Assembly: GCF_016545825.1 (NCBI RefSeq)
Contig: NC_052619.1
Coordinates: 26,141,803 to 26,205,802, forward strand
Source: Eucalyptus grandis
Lineage: Eukaryota > Streptophyta > Magnoliopsida > Myrtales > Myrtaceae
Direction: 5' to 3'
Length of the DNA: 64,000 nucleotides
Both the position numbers and the translations under genes were made by a program. This document shows positions 12,010 to 21,720 of the stretch, one piece after another (the stretch's first letter is position 1; each line of letters begins with the position of its first letter). The notes below the pieces were generated by a model that ran no database searches, was not told the origin of the DNA, and saw only the letters and a program-made list of their open reading frames with translations.

Positions 12010-13762
12010 TTTACTTGAGCAAGCTTTATAAAACAATTTGAGTCTCTGGTCATGTGTCTTGGCATCCGCCGTCAAGATACCACTTTACCTGTTTCTTGAC
12101 AGAGACTCGCATTTAAAATAAAGTCTCAAGCTTTCTTTGGTACCCAAACTTTCTTGGGTCCTTTGGTGTTAGTAATATAAACAGATTAGCCCATACTTTC
12201 TTAACAGTTTCCATACCATAGGACACTCTTTTTCAAAGTGATCCGGACTATTACACTTTGAACATTTGAGAGCATTTCTTCCTACGGGTTTAACAAAAAC
12301 TCTTTTGAAGTGATTTTTGTAAACTTCACTCGAAAACCTTTTCTTGATTCTTTCTTTTACTTTAGGAAAATCAATCAAGGGAATTGTTTCTTCGTCATAC
12401 CTAGACCTGACTTATTGAAGTAAGGTCTTTGCGCTGAAAGAATTTTCTCAAGTTTTTCAGACCCCATAGAGAATTTCTTTGATATATTAGATAAGTCTGT
12501 TTTTAAACAAGCATTTTCTTTCAAAAGATTGGAAACAGACATGTCTAGACTTTTAACTCTTTCTTCTAAAACATTTTCTTTTAGTTTTAGAGCTGAGTTT
12601 TCTTTTTCAGTTTGGAAATTTTTTTGAGAGAAATCTTAAGACTAAAGCATAGTTCATCAATATATTTAGAAACTTTGACAGAATTTTAAAATTACTTGCC
12701 TCAAATTCCTGCCGAGTCGATCTGAGTCCGATCCAGTGAGTCCGATTGTGCCATCGACATAGATTGGCATATTCATTATCACTTTCTTCACACTCGTACA
12801 CCTGTGTTTCAGCTTTGAGTGCTTTTCAAATTTTTCAGCTTTTCCTTTCTTCTTCTTCAAAAGAGGACGGTTGGGTCCGATGTGTCCTTTTTTTCGCATT
12901 CAGCGTACTACATCTTTATTTGGTTCCTCATCATCAACGACTTGGTCTGCCTCTTTGAAAGCATTGTTTCTTTGAGTTGAACCTTCTTCCTTTTCTGTTT
13001 AGTTTTCTGAATCTTCTTATCATGAGAGCAAGCTCCTCATCGTCCATATCATCTTCGAATCTGTATCATCGAATCATCATTTGATTTTAATGCAATGGAT
13101 TTCTTACCTTTTGGATCTTCATCTTCATTGATCCTTTCCACTTCATGGACTGAAGAGTTCAATCACTCGTCGACAGATAGTGGCATAATTCTCGCGTCTC
13201 TCTTATCGAAGTCTTTATGTGATTCCAATCCTTGAGAGTCCACGCGGTAGCTTGTTTACCTTCATGGGATCGAAGTTGGTTGACCTTGATTTTCAAGACC
13301 ATTCACAATATCCGTAAACGACTAAACATGTCGATATTGATTCTCCTGGTTTCATTCGAAGGCTTCAGATGACCAAGAAGAATGTTGATTCTTGTTTCCT
13401 TCACTCGACCGTTCCTTCATAGGTGATATGCAATCTGTCCCAAACTTCTTTTGCTGTACCACAAGAAGATATTCTATTATATTCGGTTGGTGATAAAGCA
13501 CAATATAAGGAGTAAATTGCTTTTGCATCGAGTGTCCGTCTCTTGGTTTTTCTTCTGAGACATTCCGCTGGATTCTTGTTTCTTTTCCTCTATCGAGACC
13601 GATGATAGGAGTAATTTTTCTACAACGTCCCATTCCAGGATCCTTTGATCGTAGGAAAGCTTTCATTTTGTTCTTCCGGATGTTGTAATCCTTTCCATCA
13701 AAGTAGGGTGGTGCGGTATTACTTTGCCCTTCCATCAGCCCCGGTGCTAACATACTAGCCAT
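12010..13762 (-). pseudogene. Copia 1 gag, nucleocapsid and protease relic
   Basis: The probable gag start is the ATG at 13762 (minus strand, MASMLAPGLMEG), followed by PPYFDGKDYNIRKNKMKAFL, the start of the UBN2/DUF4219-type gag. Frames then break repeatedly. The nucleocapsid zinc knuckle CSKCNSPDHFEKEC lies at about 12226-12264 and keeps all C-C-H-C ligands. A mutated protease start (WYLDGGC in place of WYLDSGC) is visible near 12070. Together these show the canonical gag-protease order upstream of integrase. Confidence 0.8.
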
Positions 13763-13807
13763 GGATCTTTTACTATGAAGTAAAACACTTCGATAAAGTA
13801 AGTACAC

Positions 13808-13820
13808 GAGCTCGATACCA
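13808..13820 (-). other. Primer binding site (initiator Met tRNA), copia 1
   Basis: The minus strand reads TGGTATCGAGCTC two bases inside the 5' LTR. This matches the usual tRNA-iMet site TGGTATCAGAGC with one base missing. It proves the element's orientation. Confidence 0.75.
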
Positions 13821-13822
13821 AT

Positions 13823-14697
13823 TGATATTGCTAGTATAAACACCTGAGGGGGTGAATAGGCGCACAAACAATTTGTCGATATACGGAAGCAACAGATTGA
13901 AATACGATCGATGTAGAGAGAGTAAGGAAGAGAAAATCAAACACAGGATTTATAGTGGTTCGGCTTATTCCAAGCCTACGTCCACTCTTCCGCACCGACA
14001 CCCACCAGCTGGATTTCACTATGATCAAAAGAGTAGTTACAGCACGGCTTTGCCTTGATTCCACAAAGTAGATGTACTCGCCACACCTCCTCAAGGTCTC
14101 TCACAAATATAGACTCTCTTGTATACAAGTATTCGCTCAAAGGATTTATCTAAACAAATAGAGCTTCGGACTTTGGAATTTTTCTATCGCGCACTCTCTT
14201 TAAACAACTAAGAACGTCTTCCTTATATACTCCTTTATGCCATCATACCCGTTGGCACTTTCCAAAGGAATTCCTCCAATCTACCCGTTGGACGGAATCA
14301 ATTAGGAAGATCGTTCGAGCTATTAAAGGAACGTGTTGATAGCCCATCAATCATGTTCGCCCATACAATCGGGATCTCGGTTTCCATAAGTAGAACCTTC
14401 CAATATTTAGACAATCATCGAATCTTCGGTCATTGAATCAATCTTGATCAATCAAAGGATTCGATACGTCTTCTCCAGCCACGAGATCTTCTCCATGATA
14501 AGGTTAAATCTGAACAAAACATCTAGTTCTAGATAACCTTTCTTCAACGGATCGTAGACTCAATGAGGATAGACTTTGAGTCTTGAGTCCGGGTCGTCCC
14601 GAAGTCTTCACTTTAACCAACGAGCTCCGCTGACCTTCGACTAGACGATGGAAACGTTTTGTCAACTTCAAAACTCTTCACGAAGATTTCTCCAACA
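13823..14697 (-). repeat. 5' LTR of the Sirevirus-like copia
   Basis: Partner of 5323-6200. On the minus strand it starts TGTTGGAGAAAT at 14697 and ends GCAATATCA at 13823, with canonical TG and CA ends. Outer flank is the GAAAA duplication; inner flank is the primer binding site. Confidence 0.9.
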
Positions 14698-14702
14698 GAA
14701 AA
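14698..14702. repeat. Target site duplication GAAAA, right
   Basis: GAAAA immediately after the LTR edge CTCCAACA; matches 5318-5322. Confidence 0.85.
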
Positions 14703-14933
14703 TACGCCTCGGGCGCTCTAGCCACACAAATAGGATAGAGGGCTTACCTCGCCTCGCCCCTTTCCGCACGTCGCACAATTCATATTCAACAATACTCGCA
14801 CAAGCTGAAACTACCGACATACCCATCGGTCTATCAATTCAGTCAATCCAATTGATATCATACGATCCACACATCTATCAATTCATATCATCTATTAAAC
14901 CATACCATCTATTCATCCATCAATACAATTACG

Positions 14934-15200
14934 GCTCGCACAAGCTGAAATGGATGCAATGCTCTCACAAGCTGATATAGATGGTAGCTCGCACAAGCTG
15001 ATGTATACATAGATGATAGCTCGCACAAGCTGATATATGGATCGTTGCTCTCACAAGCTGATAAACGATCATTGCTCTCATAAGCTGATAAATGATCATT
15101 GCTCTCACAAGTGACATACGGTGCTCACACAAGGCGACAATGATGCTCACACAAGCTTATACATATATAAACCAATTGCTCGCCAAAGCTGATAATTCAA
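14934..15200. repeat. Minisatellite in solo LTR, unit about 27 bp
   Basis: About ten imperfect direct units share the core GCTCNCACAAGCTGATA, with unit length drifting between 22 and 33 bp. One outlying unit occurs at 14792. The array sits about 640 bp from the LTR's 3' edge once the copia insertion is removed, the same place where the other LTR copies carry arrays. The open frame on the minus strand here is an artefact of the repeat. Confidence 0.9.
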
Positions 15201-17387
15201 TAATAAACCAACTCATACCTCAATTCAATCAATCAATCAATCCAATCGATTTAAACCGGTAATACAAACCAATTACTGCTAAAAGCCAACACCGGATTTT
15301 CAAGTTAAATACCACAACTTCATCAATTTCACACAATTCCACACTTTTGGAATTATTAACCATAATCATCAATCACTCAATTTCTCAATTTAAACATACA
15401 ATTAACACAAACCGACCGCACCGTCGCGATCGCGCAATTCTAACAACCTGGCCATCCAAGATAATTTTCGAAATTATTAAATAATTAAATTTAATTCGAA
15501 GATTAAATAATTAAATATTATATTATAATAATATAATTTAATAAAATAATATTTAAAAATTCGAAATAATTAATTAATTAAAAATAATTAATTAGGGCTT
15601 AAACAAGATTACACTAATTTAATCATACAATTAGCCCTAATTAAACATCCATTAAACTAATCATACAACTAATCTAATTTACATTAAAATAATCTAATTT
15701 AATCACATAAACCTAATTAGACTAATCTAAACACCCCTTAAGCATCATTAACTCACTAAGCAAGAATTAGAGGATAAACTCATCGGTTTTGCGCGCCATG
15801 AGTTCACGGCGACCACGACACCAAGCCGGTCGATAAAACCCCAAAGCGGCGACACCAACGGAGGCTGGGAAGAAACTGAAAATGGGCCTCGAAGTCCGGA
15901 ACTTCGCGTCTTCGCTTCGATTCGGGCTGAACTGCAGAAGAAACCAAGAACTTCAACGGCGAAACAGCCGATCGGAGCTCCGGCGAGCGGGTGGTTGGCA
16001 ACCGGCAGCTCCTGGGTCTTGGGGATCTTATAAGAGGTTGGGATGGGCAAGGAAGGGTCGGAAAGGGGCGAAACAGAAGAAACGCGGAACAGCAGAAAGG
16101 GGCGGAACCGCACGGTCCGTGAGCGGCAGCTTCTCTCAGGATTTCGGACGACCGGAGAATCGTTCCTGGAGAGAAGAGGGATGTTACGGAACGGGCTAGA
16201 TGCTCTTGTGACAACGGTGGGTGGAGCGTTCTCTCGATTCAACCTGGAAGTTAACTTTTTACTCGGATCTTTGGCGAAAGGTCGGAGGAGCAACCGGAAC
16301 GAGGAGAAAACAGGCGGAAATGGAGTCCGATGGGCATGCGACGGTGGAGGGCTGTTGCTGCTCGGTTTCTCTGGTTTTTGCTCCTTTAACAACAATGGAG
16401 AAAGCCACAAATTAAGGGAGAAGAAGGCCGCGAGCAAGGGGTCTCCTCGCTCTTTAGAGCTCAACACTTGCCATTCTCCCATTGGCTTTGCCCCCACCAT
16501 GACATCACATGACCTCAGCCACTCTCTCTCCTCAAGCTTCCTCCACAAGCTTGTAATAGGTGCAAAATGTCCCTAGCCTCATGGCATACGAATTTTAGAC
16601 ATTTGTGCATCAAATTCAATCAATTCTCACTCAATTCCATCCAATTGAAGCTCAATTAAATTAACCCATGTGTCCTCGACCTTCTCATGACATTTCCATC
16701 AAATGATCCAATTTGCATCCCGAAGATTCGATTAAAAATGGCCCTCCGACAATCCCGAACATAAACGGCCTTACTTTGCTTTTTCCGCTAGAAATCTCGG
16801 TTGTAGAAAATCTTTCTGGATGAGTCGACATTCCTAAAATGAATTGTGACTTGACAACTTCCAATTTCTGTAATCGGGTTCAATTTCACTAAATTCAATC
16901 TGGTGCGACTTTAGCACGTCCTAATCTACCGGGTAGCTTTTAGGAATTTTCGTGCAATTGACTGTGGTTGATTATTCTCAAGCCACAAAGTGCATTTTGG
17001 ACACCTTAGCGACTCTCGATTGTCGTAGAAATCTCGAGGTTTCGACATACACAGGGTACCCAAACGACGAAGAATCGGTCTAGTGCCGGTCGACGAGGAT
17101 ATTGCGATCGTGGAATCACCCACACTCTAATCACATATCTCGTCGAATCGACCATTACGATCTCTCGTTCGATTCTCGGTGTCGTAATGATCCTTGCAGA
17201 TTAATACGGTCGAGTAGTCGATTCATGGTCGAATTCTCAAGTCTATTGCGTTTAGATTCCTTAACGGTTTCACCTAATTGACTAGTTATCTCGTGAGTGG
17301 CCAACTCGTAGAAGAAAGCTATAGACGCGAAGATGAAATGCCCGACTTATTTAATTGAAACCAGAATTGGAAAATCGGGATGTCACA

Positions 17388-17392
17388 AATCA
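17388..17392. repeat. Target site duplication AATCA, right copy
   Basis: AATCA directly after the TGTCACA terminus of the solo LTR; pairs with 4909-4913. Confidence 0.85.
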
Positions 17393-18014
17393 AGTGAGTT
17401 TTGCTCACTAACCTTATTAGTATGCTAATGATGCTTAGGGGTTGATTAAATTTAATTAAGTGCAATTATGTAGATAGATTAGATTATAATAATTAAATTG
17501 GGGATTTACCTATGCATGTTAGGCAAATGGTTAGTGTACTTAGCAAGTAAACAAGTCATATTATTTAATGAACGAGTCTTGGTAATTTTTCGGGCTCATC
17601 TTGGCTTCCAATTAGGCATTACCGGCTTAAATTGGATTTATTGCTATTTAATAATTAATTTTTGTAATTATTTAATTATTTATTTATTTTACGAAAATTA
17701 GGCTGGGATAGCCGACGACTGGAATTTTATGCTAATTATCATGGTACATTCCATTTATTTATTTGAGCATTAGTTCATGCTGAATTGATTTATTGGTGAT
17801 TTTAGGATTTATTCCTAAATTAAATTAATTTTGATAATTAATTGAAAAATTACCGGGCATCGGTCTACAATGTCAAAAATCTATTTTTTTACAACTGAAA
17901 GGAGTGGGTGAATAAAAAGGAAATTATTATATTTTGGCTAAGACCGACCGTATGCCCACACGTGTGTACTTTTATCAAATATGATGAAAAGGGTAAAATT
18001 GATTGTATCTTCGA

Positions 18015-18475
18015 ACAAAAATACTATAATGGCTTGATGATTCGTATATCATCTAGGGAATGGACGTTATACTATTATAACTCAATGACTATCTTGTCAT
18101 CTTGAGAAAGAATTGCTTGTATACCGGCTCGATGACTCTATAGGTCATCTTGGAGAATGGACGGTATGAAATGTCGGCTCGGTGATTCTATAGATCATCT
18201 TAGAGAATGGACGACATGCCATAATGACTTGGTGACTTAACATGTCATCTTGGAGAATGTACGTTATGATGAATATACTCGGTGACTCTATATATCATAT
18301 TGGAGAATGAATATTATAATATACTAGCTCGGTAACTCGATAGGTTATCTTGAAGAATGAATAGTATATTATAGCGGCTCGGCGACTTAGTGTGTCATCT
18401 TGGAGAATGAATTGTACAATATATTGGCTCAGTAGCTTGATAGGTTATCTTAGAAAATGGACAGTATTGAATAAA
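18015..18475. repeat. Minisatellite in the plus-oriented LTR, unit about 58 bp
   Basis: Seven to eight units share the core GGCTCGGTGACTCTATAGG followed by TCATCTTGGAGAATGGAC, plus a variable AT-rich spacer. The array lies about 640 bp before the LTR end at 19122. Its core in reverse complement (CATTCTCC..GAC..GAGTCACCGAGCC) resembles the units of the array at 29970-30455. Confidence 0.9.
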
Positions 18476-19122
18476 ATGACCGGAGAATGGTCTAATTGAC
18501 ATGTAATCGACTAGGTCAATTGATCGATGATTCGATCTGTGGTGAGTGATTGGGTGCCTATTTGAACTGTATTGAATTGCAAGTGGAATCTGAGGCCAAG
18601 GTAAGTCCTCTGACCCGTGTTGTGCTTAGGCAGCCTTTAAAGCGTATTGGCCTATTAATCGAGTCTTAGAGTAGAACTTGCTGAGACGTTGTCTCACCTG
18701 GTTATTGAATAACCATTTTCAGGTCCTTGGATGGCATTGGTGAAGGACTAGAGGGCCAAAGTGTAGAAGAGGAAGCTTGAATAATTGACGATCCTATTGG
18801 ACTAGTTAGTCATAAGGCAATTCTCTTTGATGGGAGTTAATTCCATTTTACAGACTCTATTTTAGGAATTGGTAGTTTAAACCTGACTTAACAATTCGAC
18901 TTGTATAAATTTGCACTATGATTGGCAATGTATATAAGTGTGGTTGATTTTAAAGTGGAAATTTGGAATCCTACTTTCTTATCCCATTGTTTTATTGTCT
19001 GGGGATTTCATATGCTTCTACATGGGTATATTAAAATGAATGGGTCGGCGATACCTCCCGAGACGTCGCTATTAATTGACCAAGGTAAGGGATGGTGCGT
19101 ACTCGAGGATTGAGGCGTAACA

Positions 19123-19506
19123 GCGACTCGGGTTGTTGAAAATCTCGAGATTTCAAATACGGACATAAGGTACAGAAATGACAGAAAAATCGGTCTAGTG
19201 CCGTTCGACAGAAATTTTGCAATCAGGTGAAATCACCCACACACTAATCACATATCTTTATTGAATCAATCTATCACTGATCTCTAATCAACTTTGATGA
19301 TGCCGTAATGACCCTTACAAATTAGTACGGTTGAGCAGTCGATTTCAAGTCAAATTCTCAAGTCAATCGCATTTATATTCCTTAACGGCTTCACCTGGTA
19401 GACTAGTTATCTCATGAATTACCAACTCAAAGAATAAGACCATAGGCGCGTCGATGAAAACCCATTTCATCTCATCGAACATGAACTTGAAAATCATGAT
19501 GTCACA
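19123..19506 (-). mobile_element. Outermost gypsy LTR, right fragment
   Basis: Aligned in the same orientation with 16999-17387 of the solo LTR (shared ATCGGTCTAGTGCCG, AATCACCCACAC, GACTAGTTATCTC), ending TGTCACA at 19506. On the minus strand this is the LTR's first 384 bp. It is the continuation of 1-1657, separated from it by the inserted plus-strand element. About 70 bp between the two pieces is lost, consistent with a deletion that also removed the 5' part of that element. Terpene synthase exon sequence begins within about 15 bases of its end. Confidence 0.8.
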
Positions 19507-20535
19507 AACATAGCTAGACTTCCTCCAACAATAAGAGATAGTTTCATGGTCCTATACAGCATGACCAATGAAATTGGATATTGGACAACGAGAGAGCAAG
19601 GAATCAACCCCATCCCTTACCTACGGAAAGTGGTAATCTTGACTTACTAAATCTCTCACTTAAAAAAAATACTTGTCCACATCAGACAAGTCATTTTTCT
19701 ACTTCTAACTTTCGTTATAATTTCTCTTTGAACATTTGAGAATCCCAAAAAATGTAGGAGAAGAGAACATCCCTAGACTTGGTCATTGACATACTTTTCG
19801 AATCTCAATCCTATAATGGACCGGTGAATGCAAGGCGTACATGAAGGAGGTACATTGGTACAACAAGGGCATTAAACCAACACTGAAGGAGTACATGGAC
19901 AATGCGGTGGATTCAATCGGAGGGTTGATTTTGCTATTGGACAGCTACTTCCTAACCACAGACAGATTAATGGAAGAGGGACTTGATTACGTTTCAAAAA
20001 TTCCAAGTGTCATGCACTATTCTAGCAAGATCCTTTGACTCAACAATGATCTCAGCACATCATCGGTAACTTAATTTGACATTTATTTTTCTCCTTGTAA
20101 ATAATCACTTATAAAAGAAGAGTACATCATTGGAGTGTTCATGATGATGTTCTATTCTTTTTCATTATTTGATACGCATGCGATATGAATAATGGAACTT
20201 ATATTTGTCACCTGTCAATGTCGTCCACTTAGTATGAATTGGCACGAGGAGACAACTTCAAAGCATTGGAACGCTACATGAATGAAACTAGCGCTTCAGA
20301 GGAGGTTGCACGGGAACACATCAGGCATATAGTGCGCAAGACCTGGAAGAGGATGAACAAAGATGTGTTTGAAGACTACCCATTTCTCGGGTTCAAACCT
20401 TTCCTTAGTGCCTGTTTGAATTTGGCACGAGCTTCTCAGTTCTTTTACCAGTATGAAGATGGACATGGCCTTCCCAATCACGAAACCAAGGACCAAATTT
20501 CGTTAGCCTTATTTGACCCCGTTCCCCTCGATTAG
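19507..20535 (+). pseudogene. Terpene synthase, C-terminal exons, truncated and broken
   Basis: Last three exons of a plant terpene synthase, the enzyme that cyclises prenyl diphosphates to mono- or sesquiterpenes. Exon A (to 19632) reads SMTNEIGYWTTREQGINPIPYLRK and ends at a GT donor. Exon B (19819-20065) reads ECKAYMKEVHWYNKG and ends with the first part of the metal-binding NSE/DTE motif; its acceptor is TG where AG is expected. Exon C (20233-20535) begins YELARGDN, completing the motif as NDLSTSSYE, and runs through ETGASEEVAREHI-like sequence to a normal end, DPVPLD and stop. An in-frame TGA at 20036-20038 replaces the Arg of the usual LRL..DL block. The DDXXD half of the active site and the N-terminal domain lie outside the window, beyond the LTR at 19506. 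Ending and motifs suggest the TPS-b clade (inference). Confidence 0.9.
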
Positions 20536-20654
20536 GGATGCATTATACACCAAGGTCTTGCTCTAAGAAAGCCTTTAATATTTAGCTTTTGGGTGGCTCG
20601 TGAGCTCTAAGATATTGAAATTGATGTAATATTGATAGGTGTTTGTACTAATGA

Positions 20655-20664
20655 GAAAACCTCT
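20655..20664. repeat. 10-bp target duplication GAAAACCTCT, left
   Basis: Perfect match to 21711-21720, bordering the inverted-repeat element. Confidence 0.88.
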
Positions 20665-21710
20665 GGGAAAATTGTTCAAAAAGTCCTAAACTTATTGCAC
20701 TTTTGCCAATTCAGTTCTAAACCTTTTAACTTTGCCAATTAAATCCTAAAAATTTTCACTTCTTGTTAATTCAGTCCATCCGGCCAATTTTGGCCAGAAA
20801 ATGACGTGGACGCCGACGGTACCACGTAGAATCGCCGAGCGACGTGGACAATTTTTAATAATTTTTTGAATTTTTTATATTTTTATTATTTTTCTGGTTT
20901 TTCCCTTTTTCTTTTTCTTTTTTTTTGGCTTTCTTGGCCTTTCCGGTGGCTGGCCACCACCACGGCGACGGCCACCGACCATGGGCCAACCGGATGGCCT
21001 CGCCGCCACAAGCGAGGCCCCGCTGTGCGAGGAGGAGCCCCCGAGGGGACCCTCACCAAGCCAGCGCGACCTCGCCCAAACCTGGCGCAGGCCAGCCCTC
21101 ACCCCGGCCGGCGACGAGCGAGAGTAGGAATCGTCGACGAGCAACAGCGACGATTTTGCATTGAGTAGACACAGGACATCTCACCCGTCGCCCGCCAGGG
21201 CGAGGACCGGCTCACCAGATCGGTGGGCGAGGTCGATGCTCGCTGGGCAGGAGCCCCGGCGAGGCCGCTCCCCGGGCTGGCAGCCTCACCCGGTGTCGCA
21301 CACCCGCCGACGCCCATGAAGGCCACCTCGGCCAAGGCGGCCTCACCTGCGACCCGGGGCCTCTCCTCTTGCCCGCCAGCTCGTGTGGGTGAGGCCAACC
21401 GCCGGCCATAGCGTGGCCGGCCGTCACTGTTTGGTGGCCAACACCTAAAAGGCCAAGAAAGCCAAAAAAAAAAAAGTAAAAGAAAAAGGGAAAAACATTT
21501 TAAAAATTCAAAATTCAAAAATTATTAAAAATTGTCCACATCAGCTCGGTAGTCCTACGTGGCACCACCGGCGTCCACGTCAGAATTTCGGCCAAGATTG
21601 GCCGATGGAGTTGGCAAGAAGTGAAAAGGTTTAGGACTCAATTAGCAAAGTTAAAAGGTTTAAGATTGAATTGGCAAAAGGCAATAGGTTTGGACTTTTG
21701 GACATTTACC
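20665..21710. mobile_element. Mutator-like non-autonomous element with long inverted repeats
   Basis: A 1046-bp foldback element. The left end GGGAAAATTGTTCAAAAAGTCC pairs with the right end (reverse complement GGTAAATGTCCAAAAGTCC). The inverted arms run on for 300-400 bp with high similarity (GCCAATTCAG.CTAAACC, CTTTTAACTTTGC, GACGTGGACGCCG). The centre is GC-rich (about 20990-21380) between pyrimidine and purine tracts. A perfect 10-bp duplication flanks it, the size expected of Mutator superfamily elements. No transposase is present. Open frames on both strands at 20866-21518 lie in the GC-rich arms and are not supported as genes. Confidence 0.88.
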
Positions 21711-21720
21711 GAAAACCTCT
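21711..21720. repeat. 10-bp target duplication GAAAACCTCT, right
   Basis: Matches 20655-20664 exactly. Confidence 0.88.

Larger units (their letters stand above)
5323..14697 (-). mobile_element. Copia retrotransposon, Sirevirus-like, full length, GAAAA duplication
   Basis: A 9.4-kb element on the minus strand. It has two LTRs (5323-6200 and 13823-14697), a perfect 5-bp GAAAA duplication (5318-5322 and 14698-14702) and a tRNA-iMet primer site at 13808-13820. Order on the minus strand is gag, protease, integrase, RT, RNase H, then about 2.5 kb with extra open frames before the 3' LTR. More than one polypurine tract is visible. The size, the post-pol coding space and the repeated polypurine tracts are hallmarks of the Sirevirus lineage. 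The coding frames are broken in many places, so it is not autonomous as read. Confidence 0.9.
4914..17387 (-). mobile_element. Inverted solo LTR of the gypsy family, AATCA target duplication
   Basis: On the plus strand it begins TGTCACGCCC and ends GGGATGTCACA; on the minus strand it therefore runs TGTGACATCCC to GGGCGTGACA, the family's terminal sequences. It is flanked by perfect 5-bp copies of AATCA at 4909-4913 and 17388-17392. No internal coding region lies between its ends apart from the nested copia element, so it is a solo LTR left by recombination. Length without the insertion is about 3.1 kb. GC-rich stretches at 15800-16560 produce overlapping open frames on both strands that are not genes. 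Confidence 0.88.
3449..19122 (+). mobile_element. Gypsy 3' LTR (plus), split by a solo LTR
   Basis: The LTR belonging to the pol relic at 1658-3448. Its first half is 3449-4913, starting TGTGACATCC. Its second half is 17393-19122, ending GGCGTAACA. The two halves are separated by an inverted LTR of the same family flanked by AATCA duplications (4909-4913 and 17388-17392). Joined length is about 3.2 kb, which matches the solo LTR once its own insertion is removed. The segment 3449-3900 is the reverse complement, with divergence, of 16950-17387, including the shared landmarks CTACCCGGTAG and the run starting GTACCCTGTGT. The segment 17393-19122 holds a tandem array (see 18015-18475). Confidence 0.85.

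Noticed and set aside
14934..15200. CRISPR-like regular array
   Set aside because: Units are continuous diverging tandem repeats without unique spacers, in a plant LTR.
15748..16576. Overlapping long open frames on both strands (up to 266 residues)
   Set aside because: They lie in the GC-rich part of the solo LTR, overlap each other on opposite strands, and the equivalent parts of the sister LTRs do not keep the frames.
20866..21518. Open frames of 70-139 residues on both strands
   Set aside because: They come from the GC-rich arms of the inverted-repeat element; mirrored frames are expected in a palindrome.
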